Below are positions 36,944-47,809 of a stretch of DNA of 64,000 nucleotides, in pieces. Origin of the DNA: Tricholomella constricta (lineage: Eukaryota > Basidiomycota > Agaricomycetes > Agaricales > Lyophyllaceae); the NCBI GenBank assembly GCA_013368375.1, contig JAACJP010000017.1, positions 124,001 to 188,000 on the forward strand, written 5' to 3'. The translations under genes were made by a program, and so were the position numbers. A model generated the notes under the pieces. That model did not search any database. It was not told the DNA's origin and worked only from the letters and a program-made list of their open reading frames with translations. Each line of letters starts with the position of its first letter. The stretch's first letter is position 1.

Positions 36944-38648
36944 ATGTTCGCCAAGGATGCCCGCGAGGCCATCAACAGAGTTCTCCCCCTTCATGGGTCA
37001 TTTCATGGCTGAGATTATCTTACAACATTCTTATAGACATTTGCACTCAAGCGCTACTGGCGCCCACTCGGAAATGACGAGTCTGGCGAAGTAAATGTGG
37101 CCAACACCAAGGAAGCCTCAACATACCCATCCGAAGGCCAGATCTACGAGATATCGAAACAGAATCATATCATTGCGCACCATGACACCACAGTCAGCGC
37201 TGAAATTGACAACACCTTCACAACCATCCGTCGTGGATTGGTCCCGAAGGTTACTCAAGTCGCACCTGGTCATGTGCTACTGCCGGCGGAAGATGTACTT
37301 AGAGAGAACTCTGAAGACGCCGAAAATTTTCTTCACTTGACTCTCACTTCGCCAAGAGTTGAGTCGAAGTACTGTCTGGAGTTGTATAAGCGCCCAAAAC
37401 GACATGAACTCCTGGCGCGCGTTCATACGCAAATCTTGATGCCCGTTGGAGATGTGGTCAATTTTTTCTGCGACTTGCGAGAGCTCATCTGGGGTTTGCA
37501 TGGCTGCAGCGCGGGTATGTCATTTGATGTTGCGTTGTTTGCTCCTCAAGTTGCTAAATGCATAGTCAAGATTTTTCGCATGCCTATGGCATGCGTATCG
37601 TCCACCGCGATATTAGCATCGGGAATGTCATGATCTTTCCAATGGCTGCCGATCCTGCGAAAACTCGCGGCCGTCTGATGGATTTCGACCACGCAAAGAA
37701 GGCGACTGACTCCAAAGGCCTCGTCTGTGCCTCAGCGCCCTCGTCGCTTGACTTGATGAACATGCAAAACACCAAGTACAACTTGGCACATCTCAGAGGG
37801 AGCGGTGACCTTGTTGTCGCTGATGAGGTTATTGAAGAATTATATTGTTGGAAACCGCATAAAAAGGCTCTGGACTACATCGAAAGAGTCATCGATGATC
37901 GTAAACGCTATTTTGGATTAAATCTGGAAAATATGAAAGGTCCGCTGACGCTTGCCCATCTGGGCTGGGATTACGACAAGGTATGTTCACATTTCACAAC
38001 CCAATACGCTCCAGGCCTAACTCCTTCTTCCAGGTTGAAAAATGCCCAGATTTCAGCAACCGTGTCCCTCGGAACGGAGAACGAACAGTATGATAACTCC
38101 TTGTGTATTTTCTTTTTGTGGCTGATCAATGTTTCTGTCAGGGAACTCTGCCATTCATGAGCGCCGAAATCTTGAACAAGTGGTGGATCCGACCTTATGG
38201 CTTTCATCCGCCGCCTTTCAAACACGATGTTGTTCATGACATGGATTCATTTCTCTGGGTCTTGACATGCCTCTGTCTAACCCGCCGAGGACCTGGAATG
38301 CATATGCTGCGTGAGGAGTTGGATGTTGAACACGCAGGGTACAATCCAACTGGGGAGTTATATCAGGCTGTTCACACATACTTCAAGGCCAAGGAGAACA
38401 ACCTCAAGAAAGTAAAAGGCGATCTTATTCTGCTGCAGGTTTCCTTTGAGGAAAGGATTGTCCCACTATTCCATCCTGACTTCGAGTCACTTAAACCTCT
38501 GGTTAATCAGTGGTTCGCTACACTCACTCTTGCCTACCTGCATCGTGGGTACGAGTATTATCACATCCACCACCACGTCCTTCGCTTGCTCAAAGACACC
38601 TACGATGCGCTCCCCATTCCAGCCCAGCCCGACCCGGCCACCAGTTAA
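36944..38648 (+). CDS. FunK1 fungal-type protein kinase, apparently N-terminally short
   Basis: FunK1 kinases are a basidiomycete-expanded eukaryotic-like kinase group. Kinase features in order are TFALKRYWRPLG (N-lobe strand with Lys), YPSEGQIYEIS (conserved Glu), MRIVHRDISIGNVMIF (catalytic loop HRDxxxxN) and GRLMDFDHAKK (DFD in place of DFG, usual in this family). The activation region is GTLPFMSAEIL, and the C-lobe reads DVVHDMDSFLWVLTCLCLT. The stop is at 38646-38648. From ATG 36944 a short exon (MFAKDAREAINR) can join through a 60-nt intron to the Lys-bearing strand. Typical FunK1 proteins carry a further N-terminal region of some hundred residues before this point, and I cannot find it here. 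The gene is therefore either truncated or starts in unrecognised exons. It lies between two direct repeats. Confidence 0.75.
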
Positions 38649-39004
38649 GAGCTACAAGACCGTGAAACATATCAATAAAGGGGCCTTCGATTCAACGCAA
38701 TTGGTGACATGCCTTCCTGCCTTCACCAGCGCTGCCCCATATCACCCAGTAACCAATCCGGAAGCCTCCGCTTCCGATGATTCCCTCGGAACACCCATCG
38801 AGACAGTGAAAAAGCCTGCCACATGCTGACCGACCTTATGATCTCCGGGTCCAGCAGTGAGGCCGGCTAGTAGTGGGGTCCCCCTCTCGAATTCTACTCT
38901 TGCAGATTGGGCCGTCTAATATTTACACGATGAAACCTCTTTTACCTGCGTGTGCGCCCAGTGATCATATGGGTAGTCCTCTAGGCTCCGATGCCATGTG
39001 ACTG

Positions 39005-39600
39005 GGCCGAGGCTGAGTGTACTGGTATTGAGACGTAGTAACGGGCCTCTCCAGCAGTAGATGCTCTGTTTCAACCTGCACGGGCTATTGAAGTTCCAAT
39101 TTGACGCCCTGGAAGTTGTTGCGCCGCTCGCTCACTCAGTCCACCGTGACTACATCCATCTTGGCGCTTGTTTCGTCTGTCCTGTGCTCTGCGCATCCTC
39201 ATAACCAAGCGAATCACTCAAGCTATATATTTCGACCGAGGACATTACATGCGTACTTACTAGCGACTGCACAGGACTGCACTGGCCTGGGCTCCCTGAG
39301 CTGTTAATTTTTGACGCGCAGACATTTTACCATGTCTCGATCACTTACTGTGGTACCAATCGTCGGTTGCTAAGCTCCAGTACAGGTATGATGTCAATTT
39401 ATTGCTGGAAAGGCTATGTATGTTCTCCATTTATCTTCCTATGTTCTATAATTCTCCTGCAGGCTGTCGGTTCGCAAATATCGACAAGTGCGTTCCCTTC
39501 GTCGGCGGCGTGACTTTTGCTGACTCCGACGTGTCGCCGAAATTCTTGAGTGTATCTTGACTCGGATCATTTGATCTCAGGCAGCGTTTGTGTCATTCTG
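39005..39600 (+). repeat. Copy B of the LIM upstream direct repeat
   Basis: The part 39091-39600 parallels 35948-36425 in the same orientation. Just before it, 39005-39024 matches 35485-35504 inside the LIM coding sequence at 19 of 20 positions (core GAGGCTGAGTGTACTG). The duplicated unit thus seems to have included the 5' end of the LIM gene, since heavily deleted. Confidence 0.65.
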
Positions 39601-41359
39601 AATTCAGGATATGGTTGGCTTGATCATCCACAATCGCCCATCCTCCCTGGTGCACTCACACGCTTCCGACGGCATGTTTAACACTCAGGCACTGTGTTCG
39701 CCGGAAGGACATCTTCCTGAAACGGTTGCAGAATACTCGAAGGGCCGCCTGAGCACTCGGGAGCTTCCGTCGAAGTAGAGTCGGCGTCATTTCGACGTTC
39801 CCTAGGATAATCGGCGGATAGGATGGACCTGTCGATCATTTGACTCTCCTGCAGGTGCAGTAGGTATTAGGTATTCCTTGTTTCTTGTCACAGTGTTTAG
39901 ATGATCAATCATTCTCACTGAGTATTACCCAGCGGGAATACGGTGCAGTATCATCGCAGAATGATTTATGGCACTGGCAGGCGTCGATGTTTCTCCTTGG
40001 CTCCGTTCTAATCGTCGACATGAATTCAAGCGATGCTAAACAAAGTCCATCCAGGGACGCGTAGGCCATAGACACGAAAATAAACAAAGTTTGTATGCAG
40101 GGATGTTCGACTGTCTATCTGTCGACCACATGGTCGTCAGGAGCTCTGACTCTGTTCTTCAGGGTCGCAATCGACCGAGGCACGGTCCGTCCAGAGACAA
40201 CTTGCAAGATATCATCATCATTCGGATATCGCGGCTCGCATATCTCGCACCAGATTATACCCTCAAATTCCCTATCAGACAATCTGCCCACTCTATGACC
40301 TCAATTGAGAGATCCCCATGGGGCCAAACAAGGTTCACGACATCTGCCATCGCGGGGATTTTTCAGTCCCAATGTTTCATGGACAAATATGGGACCTCCT
40401 ACATCGACGGCCGACGTAGGTTACCCGGTCGGCTTTCTCATTCGCAACTCAAATATTCTCCTCCCCCTTTTTTCATTTTGTATTACAGGCACGGCCGACG
40501 CTGTCTTGGGTAGCTTCATTCCATACCTGTCGTCGCCGCTTGACTGGGCGGGATAGAGATGTCCAACGCGCCATTTTTAGCCTCCTCGCAATCGGCCTGT
40601 ATATATTTTAAATGACGTTTGTGTATCTCCCGCATCGTTCCTAATACCTACTAATATACATCAAAGGCCACTCCGTCCTTGTCTTTCGGTGGTCCGGGAC
40701 ATGGAGCGTAATGGTGCTTACATTAAACAGATATTTCGAATAGCGAACATGAGGATCACCGGAGGTTTTGTTACCTCCCATCTGCTGGACTCTGGACTCG
40801 GAGCCTTGTCGCTTGTAAAATTAATCAGAGCCTGATTGCCCGCTTGCCGCCAACTCCTTGATCGCCCCCGTCAGTTATCTTCACTACTTTGACCGACACC
40901 GTGATTGTAATACCTCCTGGCCAGAACTGCTTTTGTTGAGGATATTTGTCTATTAACTTAACAGCGTTTATTGATGCATGAGGGGCCTTTAGTGCCAATG
41001 GATTTAAGCCTGTCCCAAAATAAGATTCAATACCATGGTAATCGTATCGCTGTTGTGTCGGCACCGCACTTCCCTTAAACGTCCGTCCAACGGCTTCGCC
41101 CACAGTTGATACACTTTTACACTCAGACAGTTAACAGCGTCATCTTTTTTCTTTCGGAGCCTCGCCGTTTGCGAGGGTCAGGGCCGGGAAACCATGGCCA
41201 GTATTACCGCCGGGACGAACCAGACGTCCAGGACCACACCAATACGATACGTGTGTTTGAGGGGGAGGACAGGGACAGGTACGAGGTAAACGTGTCGTGT
41301 CGATGTCGATGGCGCACTCCGTCCCCTGGACCCACCACCAACGACAGTGTCCAAATTTT

Positions 41360-41389
41360 GATAGACAGACCGACAGACAGACAGACAAG
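41360..41389 (+). repeat. GACA microsatellite
   Basis: A short run of GACA units with one interruption (AGACAGACCGACAGACAGAC and on). Confidence 0.8.
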
Positions 41390-42526
41390 ATGAGCTGATG
41401 CGTGGAATGAAATGATGTATATGCTGTTGCTGCCAATTGGATAATACATCTGCAGTGCCCTGGAACCGTGGGGCGCAGCACATTTCCCAAAATATTATTT
41501 ACAAGTTTAGCAAGAGCACATCAGCTTATCCCCTGAGAGCCAACGAGATCAGAGCGGGCATACGAGAACTGGAACTGCAAAAGAATACGTCTCGATCACT
41601 GGCAGGGGCGCGAGCTATTTCTTTTTCCCGGCAGAGCCACACACGGACGTGTGAGGCTGTGGGCGTTTGAAAGGACAGGCAGGGTCAAAGAACAAACCCA
41701 TGACACCGTTGAGACCCGCCATGCGAGGAGCACCCGGCCAGGAAGTCGAACGACGTTCAGGAGGCAAAAAAAAAAAAAGCAGAGGCGCTCGGCGTCATAA
41801 GGCAGACAGGCAGGCGCCACCTGCAGCCACACTGCACTCAGGTCCCGTTTCAATAAAAAAAAACGCCCGGGGGTAAAGCTTAAAGACCAGTTGAGATGTC
41901 CTGAGCTTCAACGCATGAACGCGATGAATACCAGTTTGGAGAATAGCTCTCGGATCTTTACGGGGAAAGCGAGGTCCTGGTGGTCCTGGATTCCTAGGAT
42001 CACCAGATCTGACCTGGAGGTGGGATCAGCGGATTCAGCGCCGTGTCAACAAGATGTTCTCATCACTGGAATCCGGACGAAAGTTGAAGAGCATGGATAT
42101 CCCGAGCTTTAATGGAGCCTCCGGGACAACGTCGGTTTTGAGGCTCGGGCGCAGAATGTTCCAAGTGAGAAAGTGATGGCGCGTTGAGAATTCCCGTTCT
42201 TCGGAACGGACGTCCGTCAGGGTTCTCGACCACTTTCGAACTTGATGCTTATCGACATCGAAGCCCCAGACGCATGGTACATGGAACCAACCACTTTCCG
42301 AAGCCCAATTGCAGAATGCGAGATGATTAGCAAGGGAAGCGCATTCATAGCAGAAAACAAAGAGAAGATGGGGAACGTTGTGGTTACATGCAAAATGAAT
42401 CAGCGCATCCAGTCGGTGCTCCCGCACGTCCTGCTCATTTTATTTCTCGTTACAGCCCCTCAGCCACCCGCTTCATGCCCAGTCTCACCCCGTCTTCGCG
42501 AAATCCGAGCAAACCCCCTCTGCACC

Positions 42527-43236
42527 TTAGTCGAGGGCGCTGGCCTCCTTGGCGGCATCCGCCGCCTCGACGTCAAAGTTCTCCACCAAGTCGGGGACAT
42601 CGTCGTCATCCTCCTCCTCCGCGGCGCCACCAGCCGCTGGCCTCTGCTGTTGGATGGCCTGGTACGACTCTGCGAGTTTCCGAAGGGACGCGAGCGAGTC
42701 GGGGCCGAGCTGGTTGAGGATGCCGGGCACGAGCTCCGTGAGCTCCTTCACGTGGCCCGCACCGTAGATCGCGAACGTGTTGGCCGTGACGGCGGCATGG
42801 ACTGTCAGGGTGGGAGAATGAGTGAGCGGAATGATCGAATTTGTTGGGGGGGTGTCTCCCAGTGCATGGTGGCACGGGGACACGTGAAGAGACGCGACGA
42901 GTGCTTACCTTTCGGGGCAGTGAAATGCAGTACGTTTCCATCCTCTCTGAACATGTTGACCTCCTCCACGCCAGGGATGGGCTGCACATTCAGCTTTTTG
43001 AGTGCACCCTGCAGCTTTTTGTCATCCTGGGCCGCGGAAGGCTTTGCTTTCCGCACAATTTTTCGTCGAACGGTTCCCTTACCACCTGTTCACAAGATTT
43101 GTGTCAGTACGTGCCTCTTTTTTTCACGACCCGACAGGATTTCTTTTTCTTTTTGACTTTATTTTCTGGGAAAAGGCTCACCGATCCTGTTGGCGGCGGC
43201 TGCAGCCTGCAATTTTGCCAATTTTGCGGGGTCCAT
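42527..43236 (-). CDS. EGD1: Nascent polypeptide-associated complex subunit beta
   Basis: Beta-NAC binds ribosomes and, with alpha-NAC, shields emerging chains. Exon 1 is [19 protein letters not shown]. After an intron at about 43178-43087 comes [15 protein letters not shown], the ribosome-binding RRKxxxK motif. The NAC domain follows ([37 protein letters not shown]). Another intron at about 42908-42807 leads to [20 protein letters not shown], then the tail [13 protein letters not shown], an acidic [11 protein letters not shown] run and the stop. At about 165-170 residues it has family length. It shares a promoter of about 200 bp with the divergent GNAT gene. A 304-codon open frame on the opposite strand is a shadow of this gene. 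Confidence 0.94.
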
Positions 43237-43432
43237 GGTGTTTCAGGTTTTGTGGATCGGGGAAACCTACGGACGGTGGGGCTGCGAGGTACTGTGTCCC
43301 GATGAAAAGTGAATTAAGGTTCAGCCAAATAACCACATACAACCCTTTCTCAGCCACCGCTTCGAGTCCGAGTCAGATCACTCCAAGTTGCTTCCTGTCA
43401 AGTCAGCTTGCTACGGTAAGTATACCAGTGTT

Positions 43433-44389
43433 ATGGACGCTAAATTCCATATACGACCAGCGACGCCTGAAGACGTGGTAAGGGACGTTTGAATTGTATA
43501 TAATTCAATACTCAGCCTTGTATCTAGCAAATCCTGCTTCAATTGATTACTGATCTGGTATGCAACCTTCGTTCGATCGTTCAAAATTTCACCCTGACAT
43601 GGTCGCATCCCAAGGCTGAGTACGAGAACGCAGTGGACTCCGTGAAAGCTACCCCCGAAATTGTATGGTTTCCGCATACAAAGCATGGTGTCGAGATCCT
43701 TTTATAATATAACTAATTGCCTCAGCTACACCAAAACCTCTTTGAAACGCCTTTCGCGCATGCTCTGGTCGCGTTCTCCGGAACCGCGGACGCGCCGGGC
43801 GAAGCAATAGGCTTGGCCATCTATTTCTTTAACTTCTCAACCTGGACTGGCAGGCCTGGTTTATACGTGTGTCCCCCAAACATATTTGTGTACAATCCCG
43901 CCACACGTGCACTGACTCGCCCCCGAAGCTTGAAGACCTTTACGTTAAACCTGAACACAGAGCCAAGGGATTAGGCAAAGCCTTCTTTGTTGAGCTCAGG
44001 AAGGCCGCACAAGCCAAGGCAAGTCGCGTCTTCCCCACCACCCACCCTCTTCTCGCCAAATTGCCGCTCCCTGGTGAAATACCTTAAGCTAACGTAGCTC
44101 CATTTGATTCTTTTGAACACGCAAGAATTGCGCGAGGCTAGACTGGAATGTCCTCAAGGTTCGTGATGTCGATTGGACTCGACACCGGTGGAGACTGATG
44201 TCCCATCCAACCCAACCCCCCATGTGCGGTGATGTGATCACCTATGTAATGCAGTGGAACAAGCCATCAATTGACTTCTATGAACAAAGTCTGGGAGCAA
44301 CGATGATGTCCGAGTGGGTGGGCATGAGGCTGGAGGAGGACGGCATCGACAACTTGAAAAGATTCACTGTTCAAGCTGCGGCACAATAA
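43433..44389 (+). CDS. GNAT acetyltransferase, SSAT/thialysine acetyltransferase-like
   Basis: GNAT enzymes move an acetyl group from acetyl-CoA to amines. This one resembles the spermidine/thialysine N-acetyltransferase branch. The exons read MDAKFHIRPATPEDV, ILQLITDL, AEYENAVDSVKATPEI, LHQNLFETPFAHALVAFSGT, GEAIGLAIYFFNFSTWTGRP and LEDLYVKPEHRAKGLGKAFF (acetyl-CoA-binding R/QxxGxG/A loop). NCARLDWNVLK and WNKPSIDFYEQSLGATMMSE (substrate/CoA C-terminal motif) follow, with the stop at 44387-44389. The intron at 44019-44125 uses a GC donor (AAG|GCAAGT), a known minor class. The 3' end from 44026 onward is duplicated at 47810. The divergent neighbour is beta-NAC. Confidence 0.85.
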
Positions 44390-44844
44390 ATACCATACCT
44401 TGTGGAGTGGAAAAAAACCAGCGATAATAGTAACGCCTTTCAGGAAATTATCACCAAATACTCAGTTTCGCTGACATGCCTGCAAGTAGAAAAAGTTAAG
44501 TAGAATTCCAACGGTATAGACACAGCCGGTCAGACGCCGTTATAGCTTGCACCTCCCGCCCGATTGATCGCGACATCCAAGCAATTCGCAGAGAATCGTA
44601 CAGTCAGATGTGTTATGCACGAGGCTGGACGGATTGTACATACCTTCCGCAACCTCACGACGATGGGATCCTCATTGAGATTGTCTTTCTCGCGCGCCGC
44701 AACCTCAATGGAGAATACCCGCAGAACACTCTTGACGTCTGCAGCATGGACGGAGATCTAGGGAACAGGCGTGGATCAGTGCGCGAACCCCACGGCAGAA
44801 TAAACGGTGGATAGAATAGAATGGACGGAAACTGGGAGGGTGCA
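44026..44844. repeat. Segmental duplication copy A (GNAT 3' end + coactosin 3' end)
   Basis: This 819-bp block recurs in the same orientation at 47810-48659 at roughly 90 percent identity by eye. It starts eight bases inside the GC-AG intron of the GNAT gene. It spans the last GNAT exons, the convergent intergenic space and the last two coactosin exons on the other strand. It ends abruptly after GAGGGTGCA. Confidence 0.88.
44530..44757 (-). pseudogene. Coactosin 3' fragment (two last exons only)
   Basis: On the minus strand it reads ISVHAADVKSVLRVFSIEVA, then AREKDNLNEDPIVVRLRK, an intron, and AGGASYNGV with a stop at 44530-44532. This is nearly identical to the end of the intact coactosin gene at 48346-49179. 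No upstream exons exist here, because the duplicated block ends at 44844. It is a dead fragment with no promoter or start. Confidence 0.85.
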
Positions 44845-44846
44845 GT

Positions 44847-44945
44847 CATATTGACGCGTCGAGCGGACATTCTAAAACCTGACGGTCAGAAATGAAGCCC
44901 GGTTTACAGACTTAGTGCCATATTGACGCGTCGAGCGGACATTCT
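44847..44945 (+). repeat. 27-bp direct repeat pair beside the duplication breakpoint
   Basis: Positions 44847-44873 and 44919-44945 carry the same 27 bases (CATATTGACGCGTCGAGCGG and onward) with a 72-bp period. The first copy begins two bases after the duplicated block ends. Confidence 0.85.
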
Positions 44946-45426
44946 CAAAAAGAGAACGTTCATAACCAATTTGAATCATCGACTTTGTGATTCCGGCGAG
45001 ACCTGGCACGGCACGTACATTCGGAACCTCATATTCGCATGGTATTTGCAGTACATTTGCATTGCTTCCTCTTGATCGGATTTAACCGCTGGGGCAACGT
45101 TTGGCTATTGTTTAGGATTTGCGACGACGACGACGATGAGTGAACTTGGCAGAAACGAACGTAAGCGTGTAAGTGGCTCGATGCGGGCGATCGCAGACGC
45201 CGCTCGACGCGCATATAGAAGCAGTTACAGTTGCAAAACTCTCGAATAGCGCGGTAGAGGTTGAAAGTGCACGAGAATGGCAGTCTTGTGCCGCGCAGTT
45301 TGACTCCCTTCCCCCTTAAAATTGACTCGAAGCTCAGGCCGCTCTCCCATTTTCATAATTACCCTCCATCACGTAGGCCTGCCCTCCTCACGCGCCAACG
45401 TTCAATATGTGTGGATAGCCTATGTC

Positions 45427-46463
45427 CTATGCAGCCGCGCTCCAGCGCATCTCGACCTCCTCAAACACCTGCGCGCGGCGCGTGATGCGGAAGCCGCGCA
45501 TCTTGAAAAGACGGATGCTCGGCACGTTGGAGTCGCCTATGCGCATGACGAGCGCGGTCAAGGGGATGTCCAGCCTTAGCCCCAGCCCCAATCCCTTGTC
45601 CTTGCCCCGGAAGATTGGTGGAGAGTTGGAGGCGGGCGAAATGGTATCTGTGGTTATGTATGTGTTTGTGCGTGCGGTGGTGTTGGGATTGGTGCTGGTG
45701 GAGCGTGGGGCACTGGTGGCGTATTCGAGCAGGAGCTGGAGGGCTTCGTGGCCGAGGCCTTTGCGGTGGTAGGCTGGCTCTGCGCTAGAGAGAGAAAGCA
45801 AAGATTGTTTTCGACTCATGGTTAAGGATCGGTAGCTGGGAAAGGAGGGGTTGCGTACGTACCTGCGATCATGACTTCTACTTCGGCTTCAAATTCATCT
45901 TCCTCCTCCTCCTCCCTTTTCTTCTCATCATCGTCTGCGTTGGAGGACAAACGATGCGATGGCTGTGGGGGATCGAACTTCGCTATTGGTATCGCGCCCT
46001 TGAGGAATATGTTGACATCCCCGATCATGGGGAGCGCTGCGGTCGCTGGGTCAGTTGGTGACAACGTGTCTGTGTCGGCAGGTCCTGGCGTGCCAGTGAT
46101 AGTTTCTCCAAGTGTGCGCGAGTACGATGAAGGTGAGCTTGTCGTCGTCAAGGCGCCACTTTCCTGGCCCAATGGTGCTGTATCAGACACAGTGATTACG
46201 ATACGTTGGACCGTGAATCAGCGCACGCTGCATCTCGTATTCCGCGTCGAGGCTCAGTAGTACGCTCGCTGTGAGATGCTGCAGCTCTTCGTCGCATCCA
46301 CTCGTGGTATTCCTAGAGTAATGAATAGAGATTTGGCGGGAGGCAGACATTCAAGTGCGATTGAGTTCTATGGGACAGATTGGCGTGCAGGAACGTGTCC
46401 TGGAAGGTGTGGGACCAGGACCACCTTGGAACCAACAAGGACGGTGTTTTCGTTTGCTTTCAT
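45427..46463 (-). pseudogene. NAT9-like acetyltransferase, frameshifted
   Basis: The C-terminal part is well preserved: AEPAYHRKGLGHEALQLLLE, ALVMRIGDSNVPSIRLFKMR, GFRITRRAQVFEEVEMRW. So is the middle part (IGDVNIFLKG, EAEVEVMIA). This is the order of N-acetyltransferase 9. The N-terminal part starts at 46463 (MKANENTVLVGSKVVLVP) but then breaks. After YHEWM the DEELQHLTAS segment is in another frame, consistent with a 2-nt loss. Past LSLDAEYEMQRA the frame shifts again before SDTAPLGQESG. With at least two shifts it cannot make a normal product. The downstream exons have kept their frame, so decay is probably recent. Confidence 0.68.
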
Positions 46464-46468
46464 TGATA

Positions 46469-47300
46469 ATGATAAGCTGGTGGAATGAAGATGAAGGAAT
46501 AGTAGAGGCGAAACCAAACGAACTGAAGCTCGCCGTTCAGGCGTTGCGTTACGACGTCACGAGCCCGTTTTTCAACCCCATGCCCGTGCCACTCCCAAAC
46601 CCACCTGCAGCCAACGCCGTGCTCCCTCCCCACCCGCAAGACCCCGCCATTCTTCAGGATATTGCGAATGCGATTGAATACAACAGGGTAATACGTGGTA
46701 TGTCAGGTAGTTTTTCCCATGACTCGCATCTCATTGCGGCTAGCTACACAAATGCCCACTGGGGATCAGGTCGGGGCGGGAGCCGTTTATGAAGCGGCCT
46801 TGATTGCACAGCATGCTGGTGGTGGTATGATATCTCCATGTAACTCCATTGGCTCCTGATTTGACCTTTATATCAGCCGTAGCACCACCGTGGTTCGCAC
46901 CAGCCTTGGCTGCAGGCTTGGCTCCTTTAATGCGCACCGCGCATATTGTAAGTTGAATTTAACCCGCTGTAAGTACCATATGTCTATAACGTTGGAACTA
47001 GAACTATAACTTGTGTGCTGGCGATGGGCATTCCCGCCGTTTCCAGGTTGTTCCATTTCTTGATGGAACATTGCCGACAGGCCCTCCGGTGTGTCCTACT
47101 ATCTCGCTTTGCATGTTCACATACTAATTATCTGTCATCAGCACAACCTGCCCCCCCTTGTAAACTTGCAAGTCGTCAACACATTGACTGGGCCACAAGC
47201 CACCGCATACCTACAAGGCTATGGACAACCAGTTCCTAATGGAATCGCTGCTCGCCGAAGAGCCATTTGTGATGCCGTCGGCTGTGATGTGACAAGGTGA
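46469..47300 (+). pseudogene. Truncated conserved agaric hypothetical protein
   Basis: Two exon-like blocks are seen: ELKLAVQALRYDVTSPFF with NPPAANAVLPPHPQDPAI and NAIEYNRVIRG, and later RRFQVVPFLDGTLPTGPP joined through an intron to HNLPPLVNLQVVNTLTGPQA, TAYLQGYGQPVPNGIAARRR and AICDAVGCDV. The same block order occurs in hypothetical proteins I know from mushroom genomes, with no assigned function. Its 5' end runs into the start of the NAT9 relic on the other strand and no convincing start codon exists. A remnant is the likely status, but an intact short gene is not excluded. Confidence 0.45.
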
Positions 47301-47424
47301 TATTCTACAGTTCCAGATAGTCAAACTTGAATCAAATTCTTTCTACATCTTGAAATGCATCTACAATAAGTTACATGTAGCGAACAAGCAATCAACCCTT
47401 CATTACAGTGAAAATATGTTATCA

Positions 47425-47800
47425 TCCACCAGATCAATGACGTCGGCCCCGTCAACGGTGCTAACAACGCCGTCGTCAACTGCGGACTCGCGGCGGCGAA
47501 TGGGCCCAAGGTGCGTCTCTTACCCTCTCCCCTCCCCTCCCACATATCTAACCCCTTCCTTTTCCACCACCGGCAGTGAAAACCACGTCCCGGCCTCCGT
47601 CACACTGGCAATCCGCACCCTCGCAGCAAGGAACTTCTTCATCCGACATGAGATTCTCGCCCTGCACCTTGCCTACTCCCCCGGCGGCGCCGAGTTCTAC
47701 CCCCCCTGCGCCCAGCTCCACATCGGCGACGCCCAAACCGCCACACCTATGGGCCTTCACGGTGCGCGCAGACCCCAAACACCCAATCGACGAGCTGGCA
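47425..47800 (+). pseudogene. AA9 lytic polysaccharide monooxygenase fragment
   Basis: An exon reading VIIHQINDVGPVNGANNAVV then NCGLAAANGPK joins, over an intron at about 47511-47577, to NHVPASVTLAIRTLAARNFF. This is followed by IRHEILALHLAYSPGGAEFY and PPCAQLHIG. The second block is the typical late AA9 (former GH61) segment. The first matches the early segment after the N-terminal region. The signal peptide, the N-terminal copper-binding His and the middle region with the second His are all missing, so this is a deleted relic of a secreted cellulose-cleaving enzyme. It ends directly at duplication copy B (47810). Confidence 0.55.
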
Positions 47801-47809
47801 TTCCGAAGA

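Larger units (their letters stand above)
38649..42526. other. 3.9-kb gene-poor segment
   Basis: Apart from repeat copy B and a short GACA microsatellite, nothing is recognised here. The open frames present (40091-40513, 41140-41490, 41596-41853) show no domain, no consistent codon bias and no neighbouring exons. The sequence may be decayed transposon or gene material. Confidence 0.4.

Noticed and set aside
35948..39600. Idea that the two 0.5-kb repeats are LTRs of one retroelement containing FunK1
   Set aside because: No TG...CA ends, primer-binding site, polypurine tract or gag/pol remnants were found. The far copy extends into LIM coding sequence, which fits a host duplication better.
41140..41490. 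Minus-strand frame of 116 codons over the GACA repeat
   Set aside because: Its Cys/Leu/Ser repeat comes from translating the microsatellite.
42242..43156. Plus-strand open frame of 304 codons
   Set aside because: It lies antisense over all exons and introns of the beta-NAC gene. The minus strand has the conserved protein; the plus frame has no domain.
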